Positions 24,491 through 35,200 of a stretch of 64,000 nt of DNA are shown piece after piece (the first letter of the stretch is position 1; each line of letters opens with the position of its first letter). The translations under genes and the position numbers were made by a program. The stretch spans positions 36,514,501 to 36,578,500 of the forward strand of contig NC_092672.1 of assembly GCF_964355755.1 (NCBI RefSeq), given 5' to 3'. Under the pieces are notes generated by a model. The model was not told the DNA's origin. It did not search any database and saw only the letters and a program-made list of their open reading frames with translations. The stretch comes from Antedon mediterranea (lineage: Eukaryota; Echinodermata; Crinoidea; Comatulida; Antedonidae).

Positions 24491-27400
24491 GGCGCTACAG
24501 TGATTGCACGACGGGTGAACGGAGGTCTCGTTGCAGTGTTCCTTTGCTTTTGTCGTGTTTTCATTCATTGGTGGTCGCACTTCAACATTGTATCTTACAC
24601 TTTTACTCTGTAGAATGTTGGTATTTTCAAATGTAAGCACATCTAAACAAAGAAGAACACTATTAGTTTAAATGTGTTTCTTTTTTCTTATTCGCACCCA
24701 AAAGCAACTTGCAAACTATAACTTATCGTGCCTAAACTAAGTCTAAAATCATACATGAAGCTTGGTTCCACTAGAACGTATAGGCAAGAACGTAAACGAA
24801 ACGCAAATAGTTTGACCAATCACAAGCGATGGATTATCAGAACTGTCGCTTGTCATTGGTTAACTCCCCTGCGTTGCGTTACTTACACAGTCCAACTTGT
24901 ATACAGACTATTTTCCCTGATTCTGGCACTTGGTTTGAGTTGTACTTTGCTTTTGACTGGATTATTTTCAAATCTTTCTCCTTCTCTTTTTCAGCTTTAT
25001 TTTTCTTAAATATTCCAAATATGATTGCTTCATCCGAATTGAAATCCCAACTGAGGAAAATGTGAATAAAGAAGTACGATTAGTGTTGACATTGTCGATA
25101 AAGTTTAACATTGAAAAGAGTACTGTTGTTGCCCGTAGCGTAATGAGGACTCTTTTACAGCCTTGGGTACACTTTATGTGACAAAGCAATGTGATGTAAC
25201 CATATAGGGACATGATGATGTCGTATCACTACCATATTGCGGCATATCGCCACCGTATTTGGGCATATCGCCACCGTATTTGGGCATATCGCCACCGTAT
25301 TTGGGCACATCATACTTTTTCTTGTCAAGCTAGTTTGATAGTGTAGACAGAGCTTTAGGCTTTTTTGTACATACCTTATAACTGAGTTTTCTTCTGTTAT
25401 CTCTAGTTTGACGTAATGTGACGATTTAGAAGGTATTGATACTTTTTGCAAATTTTCAATTTCTTGTAATTCTTTATTGACGTAGTACGATCGAGGTACT
25501 TTGCCACCCCAACATATCTATAAGAAATATAATTACTATAAAGTAAATTGTAACTGTAAATGCACACACGAGAGTAGCCATCTCTTTCACGCATCTCGCA
25601 AATCGGGAGCATCTCATAAATCGGGCGCATCTTGAACATCGAGCGCATCTCGTAAATCGGGCGGAAACTGTACATCGCAGCGCATCTCGTATATCGGGCG
25701 CATCTCGTACATCGGGCGCATCTCGTACATCGGTGTGTTTTCGATAAATTTGTTTTATGTTAAAGAATTTTTGCTCGAGGATTTTGCTAGCGTCTATATC
25801 TTCGTCGTCATTTTATTTATCTTTGCCATAGTAATATTTGTCATATCTTCGTCAGAATTATTATAGTAATTAGGCCTACCATACCTCATCTTTACATTGC
25901 GGACAACCGTTTGAATCTGTTCTTGTCCCTCCGTAAGCTTTTGGTAGCTGGTCAGGATCGATATACTCTAGTAAAACCTGTAATTGATTACCTGTCGGTA
26001 ATAATATAAGTTAAGTAACACAAATGTGCTATTAGAACATTACACTTATAATAAACATTATGTTAGTCTCCCAAAATAATCTACCTAAATATACTTATTG
26101 TGTGCTTTCAATCTATCGTCGTGTGTAAGCTCTGTCCACACTATCAAATTTGATGTGACTTTTTTTTTCAAACTAGCTAGTTTGATAGTGTAGACAGAGA
26201 TTAAGGTCGAGTTGTTCTCAGTTTCGATACAGTTTTACGGTGTCTTGTAAAATAGATATAGTTTCAAAATGACAAGGCCTATTGTATATCCATCCACTCT
26301 TCTTTTAATATTATATTTAATATTTACTTTTGAGGAATTTGATCTTGTGTGTTGTGTCTTCACTTAGAAACGGTTTGATTAAACTGAAACCCGCAGATAC
26401 CATACTTGGAGCTGTAAATTGAAAATATGCATTTTATTTTACTTTCGGCAAACAATCAAACAACAACATTAATGCAAAGGGGTAAACATAATTGATTGAG
26501 CATCAAAGAGAAAACTAGACAAGAGTGTTATTAATAACTCCAGACTGGTTGTAAACAGAATTTGGTTTACAGCACTATAAATATTTGCGTCGAGCGCAGC
26601 GTGGAGTAAAGCTTTGTCTACACTATCAAACTAGAAGTGTGATGTGCCCAACTATGGTGGTGATATGCTCACATATGGTAGTGATGTGACATCATCAGGT
26701 CCATATATGGGCACATCCAATTTTTGTCACATAAAGTTTGATAGTGTATACAGAGCTTAACACAATTAGAAGTTTGTATTGATGGGTTAGTTAGATTAAC
26801 ATAATAGGCCTAAAGCCTAGCCTCTAAATTTGAATGTAGTGTTGTTGTCGAATTAGTTCAGTTCATGCAAATCATCACAATAAATATTATAGTATACTGA
26901 AAAATATAGATTACCATTTAGTACAAAACATATTTTAAGTACTTCTGGGTAGTTGGCCTCAAACATTGTAAAAGCGGCATTGTACGCATCAACTAACGGT
27001 TGCCATATATGGTGATATTCAATTGTATCAAGATCAACAATTACAATGACGTCATCAACAATTTTACCAAGCTAAAAAAATTAAATTATAATAATATTAG
27101 ATCAGAGACGTACGTTTCTGATTTAATAGTATATGAAGATTCATGTTTTTGCTAAATAAATGTGAACACTTGAATTGAATATAAGTATGACACGCTATGT
27201 GTGCCAACAAAACTTTCTCTTTTAAGCAGAATCGTCGTCGTCGTCTTGTTTACCTTTTTCGATTGTTCTTGAAAATCTTTCAATATTATTTCACAAAATT
27301 TAGTTTTGTATCGGACAAAATCCGACTTATTACAAGATCGAACTATGCCTTTTGGATCTATACGCCCATACGGTTCGATCCAGATGATACCCCCATCTTT

Positions 27401-30400
27401 GTGATGCCCGCATATTCCACCCGGCATGTACTTTGGCAAAACCTAGAAAAATAGGAAATTGAAAATAATTAGTATAGTCCTAATGTTTTATTAGTGTGTG
27501 CTTATTGTATGTGGTAGGCCTATACCCGGTCAGTCAACTTATCGAAAATAAAATTAAAATCGTAGTTGTTTCTACAGATAGTAACGCACGTGTTTAGTTT
27601 TCATATCTGAAATTATTTTGCGTCCTTATCACCACCTCTCGTCCTCATCACCACTTACTCGTCCTCATCATCACTCTCGTACTCATTTTCACCACGTTCA
27701 TTGACACCGTGTCTTTCTCACCATACTCCTGCGTCCTCATCACCACCTCTTCCTCATCACCACCTCTCGTCCTCATCATAACTCTCGTTGTCACCACGAT
27801 ATCAATATCACCACATCTTTCTCACTATCACCACCCCGTCCTCATTATCACCACCCCGTTCTCATTATCATCACACCGTTCTTTTTATCATCACCACCCG
27901 TCCTCATTATCACCACCCCGTCCTCATCATCACCACCCCGTCCTCATCATCACCACCCCGTCCTCATCGTCACCACCCCATCCTCATTATCACCACTCCC
28001 GTCCTCATTATCACCACTCCCGTCCTCATTATCACCACTCCGTCCTTATTATCACCACTCCCGTCCTCATTATCACCACTCCGTCCTTATTTTCACCACC
28101 TCCGTCCTCATTATCACCACCCCGTCCTCATCGTCACCACACCCCCTCCTCATGATCACAACTCCGTTCTCATCACCACCCCGTCCTCATTATCACCACT
28201 CCCGTCCTCATTATCACCACTCCCGTCCTCATTATCACCACTCCGTCCTTATTTTCACCACCTCCGTCCTCATTATCACCACCCCGTCCTCATCGTCACC
28301 ACACCCCCTCCTCATGATCACAACTCCGTTCTCATCACCACCCCGTCCTCATTATCACCAACCGTCCTCATTATCACCACCCCGTCCTCATTATCACCAT
28401 CCGTCCTCATTATCACCACGTCGTATACTACCACACCATCATCACCACGGAATAAACATGTAGTATACAACACTATCCATGTTCGTCATGTATACGATCA
28501 TTTCATGCACTGTGCTCCTATCATCGTAACGCTATCCTCATCCTTATTATTCTACCTACTCCATGTTAGTTAGCATAGCTTACCTCGGGCGGATTCCAAT
28601 CTAGAATCCCATCTATATTCATCTGTTTTCTGAATATTAGATGCTGTGAATATGAATTAAAGACTTTTTTCTTAGGCGTATTCATAGGTTTTTTTATATG
28701 CTATATCGATTACACGCTATATCGATTACACGCATTCGGTAAAATAATTTATTCAATTCATTTATTTAAAAAAAACAACCTCCACAAACAAATAAGTACA
28801 GATTATATTTTGTTTTAGATACCTAACTTCTCAGTACTTCTTCAGTCTATTGTAACTCATGAATTTGTTTTTACTTCACCAATGAATAAACATCTTAACT
28901 ACATTGAATAAAACAGTTTTAACTGTGTCTATTTGTACTCATTGTGTCTATTTGTACTCATTGTGTCTATTTGTACTTATTGTGTCTATTTGTACTCATT
29001 GTGTCTATTTTTACTCACGTCTCTTAACATTTTCTCGGATTTTGACAGGTCGAACTTGCGAGCTGTAATAAGATGATACGTTCATTATGTTATTATTTTT
29101 ATTTTATTTTATTTCATACTCATCCAACAGCGAGTAACCCGCCAATTACAGGATGGATAAACTATTTAATAATTTCACAAGACAAACATATAAACAAGAT
29201 GCTCTACATAAACAAAGACTTATTATTAAGTCTTTGGGAGTGGAGTTGTAAATTGTCATGAGAAAAAAACCCTGACTTGAACCCAGGACCCTTAGATTGG
29301 TAGCCAAGCATCATAACCACCAAGCCACAACGCTACTCCACTCCATTACTGTGTAATGATCTCAGTTAACTTTTGTTATTACATTTTTTTCTTGTTCATC
29401 TACTGATCCTCTGATATATGGTTGATCAGGGCAGTAAGAAATTGATTTAATGGTCGTTTGTATTAATATTATTAAATTGGGTGGTTGCTTGATGATTTAG
29501 TTTTGTAATCGATCAATCACTTGATTGATTGATTGTGATCGATTAATTTATTATTATCAATTTTATCAATACCTCGTAGCCATCTCAGAAGGTAATGATC
29601 ATCGTGACGAGGTGAAAGGTCATCAGAAAGGTTTTGACGAAACTATAAGACAAAAAATATTTAAATAGTGTGAAACTAAAAGCAAATCAACTAATCGTTT
29701 AAATGTAATTCTTGTTCATTTACAGTATTGTAATTGAACCATTGTTTAGTTCTATTTATTCTTGCGCTTTTGGCGTTTCATAACAAGCTATTTAGTGTAT
29801 AAATAAGCCTATTTGTACCAGCAAAGTAGCTGTGGCAGATTAATGTAATAGCAACTGGCTCATTTATTTTTATCGTCTGCTAAAGCTTGCTTGCATTTAT
29901 TGCGCCAATACTGAGAATGACCTTTCGCTTTTTACCAGAAGGTCTTCTTCGCTTGATCACTGGGGGGAGGGGGAGTCAGGGAATGGTTTACAGTAGCCTA
30001 ACCCATGCACGTACAAAATGTCAAATTTAAATGGTAACCTTTTTCATGTAATAGTAAATTGATCAATAGGTAATTGTTCCAAAGTCTAAAGCTCTGTTTG
30101 ATAGTGTAGACAGAGTTTAAGGGATATCGTAAGGATACTTATCCAGCGTGGCCTGTCCAGTGAATATAAAAATCCCGGACTTTTATTAAAAAGAAATTAA
30201 CATTCAAGGTTTTTTTCTTTTAATATTTAATGCGTTTCATTACAGCAGTTGCTTTATCCACACAAAGCAGTAATCCATACCACTTAATAGGGTACCATGG
30301 ACACAATATTATCACTTCATAAGTTGATAATTGTAACTTAGATTATAATTATTGTATTGCTCGTGTTTAATATAGCTTATCAAATAATAAATTTAGGCTT

Positions 30401-31637
30401 TTTTTCAATAATAATTGTCCAGACTTTAATATTCTTGTATATATAAAAAACCGACATTACATTAAAAGTCGAACAAGTCTAAAAATGATAGCATAGGCCT
30501 ACATTATAAAAGCCAAGGGCTTATAATACAGTATACATACTCATAGGGCTAAATAGGCAGCGCATCAAAATGAATTTGCATAACATTTAGAGAGAATATA
30601 ATTTATATTGATAATCTGGGATAGACCTACTTGCGTGTTTATTTCGAATGCTACATTGTATTTCTTTGAGCATCTGGTTCTCGCGTGTGACACGCAAGGC
30701 AGCATTATATTTAAGTAATAATATTGATGCCGCTATCGGCATACACTGTTGATGATGTACCAATTTCTGACGTAGGCCTACATGAACATTGCTGAACTGT
30801 TACTTTCATTAACCATGAATTGGCATCGGTCATCGGGTCCAGGAATAGGAGCGGAGTTTACTTCCGTATTTCTTATATAAGTCTCGACTTAAGTAAGGTT
30901 AATGAACCTATAATATTACATAATGTGTATAAGGAAACAACATAAACCATTATATTCAGAACAACAACGATTTTACTTCTCATTTAAAAAAGAATAAACA
31001 GCCGATAGGATAATTAGGCTATGTCGCTGTCATGTCGAGAGTAGCTTACCGTAATAAAACTGTATATTCCTAGGCCTAGTAGGCCTATAATGTGAGCGAA
31101 TTATTGTTGTTTTCTTTGTATTATTTAATACTTAATAGATGGCCGGTGGAAATCAAAATATGATGATGATGATCATATGATATGATATATATTTGTTATT
31201 TTGCAAGCCTATTAGTATTGATGCGGATCAAAGTTGTAATTAACAAATGGCGCAAAAGATAAAGGTCTGACCTTAATTTACTAAGTATAGGTAGGGCCTA
31301 CTTATATATAGGCCTATATTAGCACAGCTAAATAACAATATGTGACCAATAAGGCCTAATTAATTTAAGTAATACCCGATTCATAATATCAATAAATGTA
31401 TCATTTCGCATTGTACGCTATGCAAAATTAAGCTCTTAAAAAAAATCATTATAGTAGTAGTAGGTATAGGCCTACGTATCACCATTTAAAATTACCACTA
31501 CCTTCCGCGGTCTAAGTCTGTCAGCCTTCGTCACCATCCCCACAGTTTCATATCCTACCCAGCCTGTGTATACTAACACTTACTTCATTTAGCTTCTTCT
31601 GTTGTTGCTCCGAAAGATCTCCTACACGGCCACTCAT
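24482..31637 (-). CDS. SEC14L: SEC14-like protein (CRAL-TRIO + GOLD)
   Basis: Cytosolic lipid-binding/transfer protein of the SEC14L1-4/SEC14L2 type. Coding exons, 5' to 3' on the minus strand: 31637-31584, 29642-29573, 29062-29019, 28643-28584, 27442-27254, 27071-26915, 26411-26328, 25991-25885, 25517-25375, 25050-24887 and 24642-24482 (TGA). Phases are consistent, giving 410 aa against about 400 in vertebrate SEC14L2. The start MSGRVGDLSEQQ matches the family N-terminus. The CRAL-TRIO-N helix region (YLLRWLRARKFDLSKSEKML) spans residues about 35-56. The CRAL-TRIO lipid pocket follows at about 75-245, including IEYHHIWQPLVDAYNAAF and ANYPEVLKICFVLNAP. KPFLSEDT and LPKAYGGTRTD lead into a GOLD beta-sandwich at about 260-385 (VPRSYYV, WDFNSDEAIIFGIF, YVLTFENTN). 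The last 25-30 residues run beyond the usual family end and are encoded by repeat-like DNA. Confidence 0.93.
24758..24884. mobile_element. family B element at a SEC14L splice donor
   Basis: Left end AAGCTTGGTTCCACTAGAACG, core TTTGACCAATCACAAGCGATGG, right arm GCGTTGCGTTAC cut short. The SEC14L donor (minus strand, exon edge 24887) reads GTAAGTAACGCAACGC, so intron bases from about +5 onward look element-derived. Confidence 0.8.
25159..25357. mobile_element. family A element in SEC14L intron
   Basis: Degraded left end (GGGTACACTTTATGTGAC), intact right end TAGTGTAGACAGAGCTTTA. Holds four 21-bp units (CGCCACCGTATTTGGGCATAT). Only about 18 bp separates it from the SEC14L exon at 25375. Confidence 0.83.
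26126..26204. mobile_element. family A internally deleted element
   Basis: Both termini (AAGCTCTGTCCACACTATC and TTTGATAGTGTAGACAGAG) remain, but the interior is reduced to about 30 bp. Confidence 0.82.
26610..26757. mobile_element. family A element with TAA duplication
   Basis: AGCTTTGTCTACACTATC to TGTATACAGAGCT, flanked by TAA at 26607-26609 and 26758-26760. Two internal units. Confidence 0.87.
27620..28430 (-). repeat. C-rich minisatellite in SEC14L intron
   Basis: About 40 units of roughly 20-21 bp around GTCCTCATTATCACCACCCC, with an internal duplication of about 162 bp (28081 and 28243 blocks). Strand composition is extremely biased: almost no G on the plus strand apart from CG. Long Ser/His/Pro frames here are artefacts. 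Confidence 0.9.
28922..29018 (-). repeat. 19-bp tandem repeat reaching a SEC14L donor
   Basis: Five units of about 19 bp. On the minus strand the first is GTGAGTAAAAATAGACACA, which is the functional donor of exon 29062-29019; the others read ATGAGTACAAATAGACACA. Confidence 0.88.
29163..29345 (-). mobile_element. tRNA-derived SINE, copy 2
   Basis: On the minus strand it begins GGAGTGGAGTAGCGTTGTGG and keeps a better B box (GGGTTCAAGTCAGGG) than the copy at 752. The same body and tail (TTTATGTAGAGCATCTTGT) follow. It lies in a SEC14L intron in the sense orientation of that gene. Confidence 0.78.
29700..31580. other. SEC14L first intron
   Basis: Intron between exons 31637-31584 and 29642-29573. 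Apart from one family A remnant at 30086 and many TAGGCCTA words, I see nothing coding or repetitive in it. Confidence 0.6.
30086..30121. mobile_element. family A minimal remnant
   Basis: TAAAGCTCTG joins directly to TTTGATAGTGTAGACAGAG, leaving two half-termini and no interior. Confidence 0.7.
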
Positions 31638-32287
31638 TGTTATTTTCTCTACGTATACCACCACAATAAATATACCATAGTGTTATAATAATAATATATC
31701 TATAAATAGATATGTCACTTTTTTTTTAAATTTGCTGACGCCCTCAGTGATAAACAACTTAAGTCACTGGCTCTGGAACTTGAATCCTGACAAGCTGTAA
31801 CCCTCTAAAAAGAGGAATGAAGCCTACTAAACAATTATGAAAATCTAACTAACAATAATTCACACTTGATAAAGTTTGGATACGGTAAAGTTATTTTTTA
31901 TCTAAAATATAGTAGATCCGAATAATAGATTAATTTATTATTGTGTTTACCACTCATCTGTAATCAGCACTGACGTCATATTTTAGGATTATGAGCTGAA
32001 GAATGCAAACATAATATAACTGTTGTCAAAATATGGTAAAGAAATCAATCATATAACACGCATAAAATATAATTTGTACAGATGATGTAACAAACATACA
32101 GACTGCACTGAGAACAATTGTATACGACTCTGAATTGTTGTTACAAAGGACGCCATCAACGTCCATCATTGTGTTGCTATCGAAACGTTTTGTGGTGTGT
32201 GGGGAGAAATGTGATTGTTTATGTTTTTACATCGTTCCGTCACTTTTTAAGTTTTATATAATTAAATAAAATACACAAAACATCAAA
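31638..32287. promoter_or_regulatory. bidirectional intergenic promoter, SEC14L/CCDC42
   Basis: The two start codons (31637 minus, 32288 plus) face away from each other across 650 bp containing no repeat element that I recognise. The gap must hold both 5' ends. GC content rises towards 32100-32250, with several CpGs just upstream of CCDC42. Confidence 0.6.
32173..32186 (+). promoter_or_regulatory. X-box-like RFX site upstream of CCDC42
   Basis: GTTGCTATCGAAAC matches the imperfect inverted repeat GTTGCCATGGCAAC bound by RFX factors at 11 of 14 positions. It lies about 100 bp upstream of the CCDC42 ATG, where X-boxes of ciliary genes typically sit. Binding is inferred, not shown. Confidence 0.45.
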
Positions 32288-35200
32288 ATGTCGGTGAGCT
32301 TAGAAGAGTACTTTAGGACGACATTTGAGGATAAACTCCTCGTGTAAGTTTTGCTTGTTTTGTCTGAAGAATTATAAAACTAGCCTCCTTCCTACCTATC
32401 CCGACCTAACTAGGCCTAGCTAGCCTAGGTAGGCCTAGCTAGCTAGTTAAGTTAGGCCCTCCCTTGGCCTGCCTGGCTAACTAGATGATAGAGCTAGATA
32501 GCCTTGAATAAGAGGCCTAGTTGATGATGCTGAGTAGGCTACTCTAAGATAGGCCTAGAGGGTAGTAAGGATTAGGATAAGGCCTAAGGCTTAATAGCAG
32601 TATGAATATAGGCCTAGGCCAGGGGGCCTAGCCTATACTAGTCTAGGCCTAGGCCTATATGCTTCATAAATGTCAAACTCAAATGACTCTAAAAACTAAA
32701 GTAAGAATAAGATAAAAAGAAAGATTAAGAATAGCAATAATGTAATGTTCAATAACAGCATGTACTAGTAGGCTAGGCTCTAAGCCTCTATTATACTAAT
32801 AATAATATTATTATGAAACCAATCAATATAGTATCTTTTTTATTTCATAGCAAAATGCCAGAGAGGGAGGATGATCATTTAACTCCAGCTACTCGGTTAC
32901 TTGAGAAAAGACGAGAAATGTCAGAAGTTGAACAGGCTTTAGCTGCACAGAAAGAGGCAAGTGAATAAAGTGAACCACTCTCACATGGTACATATTTTAT
33001 GTGAACCACTCTCACATGGTGCATATTCTATGTGAACCACTCTCACATGGTGCATATTCTATGTGAACCACTCTCACATGGTGCATATTTTATGTGAAAC
33101 ACTCTCACATGGTGCATATTCTATGTGAACCAATCTTTAATCCATTTCCAGTTTCCTGACTTTCTGATCTGTAATCATTTCTGAAATACACTGTATTACA
33201 GTAAAACTTCTTAATTTTGCTAAACTTGTATTTATTCAGGAGTTTCAGATGAAGATGGAAAGCCTGCAACAACGAAGAGAAGAATTAGAAAGAAAAGAAT
33301 ACCAATTAAAGGAATCGCTACTCAAGTTTGATAAATTTCTGAAAGTAAGGAAAATTAGAATATAGATTATCGGTAAAGAAATATCATGCTTTATAAGACT
33401 TATATTTTAACACTACACCTATTCAGGAGACACCCACATTAAAAGGGCACTTTCATTTTTTTTTTTTTTTTTTTTTCATTTCTTTATTCGAATTCATAAA
33501 ATAACACAACATAAAAAAAATACAAAGAATGAATTCAGGGTAACACAAAAAAGTAACCAAAGGTCAAACTTATTTCCATTGTGGCCCTTAAGGATAAAAA
33601 CACCATAAGAATAAACATTTACAATAAACAATAACACATGTAGTAACAATATAAATATAAATTATAATCTTTCAAGCATAACCTCTTTGAGATGTTTCCT
33701 GATATTTCTTTTGAATTGATTGATGGTTTCTGAACACTGTATCAATTTTGGCAGGTGATTCCATGACGTTATTGCCGTGTTAACAAAGGTTGTTTGGGAG
33801 TGGTTACCTATATATGGTCTATAAATTGATTGAGTTGCAAATCTAGTATTGTACTGGTGAATTACATTTGCTCTACTAATACCATCATTCATAAACGTAG
33901 GGCTTAATCCATTAATAATACGATACATGTGACAAAGTTTTATCTGTTTAACTCTTAAGTCTACTGGGAGCCAATTCAGTTTGTTTAATTCATTAGCCCC
34001 AATGTGATCCCTTGGTTCAAGACCAAGAATACATCTGACCGTCTTATTTTGTGCAGTTTGCAATTTAACTTTTAATGTTTTATTGGCTCTCAAAGGTGTT
34101 CTCTTATAGGTGTGAGGTTCTACTGTATTCAAGATTATTTACATTTCTTATTTTATCTACCGGTACCTCAAAACCACATTGTACCACAAACCAATAAAAT
34201 AAACCTAGAGAATGTTTTTGCTATCTTCCAAATCTTCTATACTGTGAAAATAAATTCATTAGAATAATAATTAAATTCTACTTCTGAAAATCAATTTTTC
34301 ATTTATAGGAAAATGATTCAAAAAGATCAAGAGCTGTGAAGAAAGCAGAAGATGAGAAAGAACACAAGAAAACAAAAGATAAAGAGATAACGCGGCTTTT
34401 AGAGGAGAAGGGCGAGTTGGAGCAACAACGCAATAAGTTTATGATGCGGTTGGAGAAACGCAAGATATTTAATACGTTTCTTGATCGCGTGTTGGAGTCA
34501 GCAGAAGAGTTTCAAGAATCACGGGATGTGATAGCTAGATTTGAGACACTTGTAGCAACACATAAGGTATTAACAGCTTGATTTAGCCTAGTTGAGGAAC
34601 TGTACAGGGGACACCATTTTGCTTGCCCAAACTAGATTGACTAGTTCTGTGTAAGATTTTAATCTCCAAATAGCTTTAAGTCATTCTTATGTCATACTAC
34701 TTACCTAAAGCTCTGTCTACATTGTCAAACTTTATGTGACAAAAAAAATGTTTTTTTTTATTTATTTATTTTTTAAAATTTATTTATTTTTTAACATTTA
34801 TTTTTTTTTTTTAATTTATTGATTTTTTAAAATGTATTTATTTGTTTTATTTCATACATTCATATATGTAATATTTGTTTCAGGATTTAATGGATAAAGC
34901 TAGCAAATCCCAAGACGCAGTAGACGGTCACAAAGCAGAGCTGATGAAGTTTACCGAGGAGAAGAACAATGAGATATTAAGTCACAATAATCAACTAGCA
35001 ATGTTACAGACGAGGCTGGACACGGCTCAGGGAGATGCTGTTAAATGGTAACAAACTTTAATCTGTGAAATCGGTGAAACTACAGTATTAAGATAAGATA
35101 GTGACTTGTAGACGCTCCTGTGCGATTTCCAAATTGCATTTCGTCTAATTTAGGCGCGATCTTGGGTTTTATCCATGACGAGGCAAAGTGTTCTAGCATG

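Noticed and set aside
27709-28573. Long Ser/His/Pro-rich open frames
   Set aside because: They are readings of the C-rich minisatellite in a SEC14L intron, with repeated low-complexity residues and three overlapping frames open at once.
33662-34132. Host gene on the minus strand
   Set aside because: C-terminal LINE ORF2 sequence with 3' UTR and poly(A) tail, 5' truncated.
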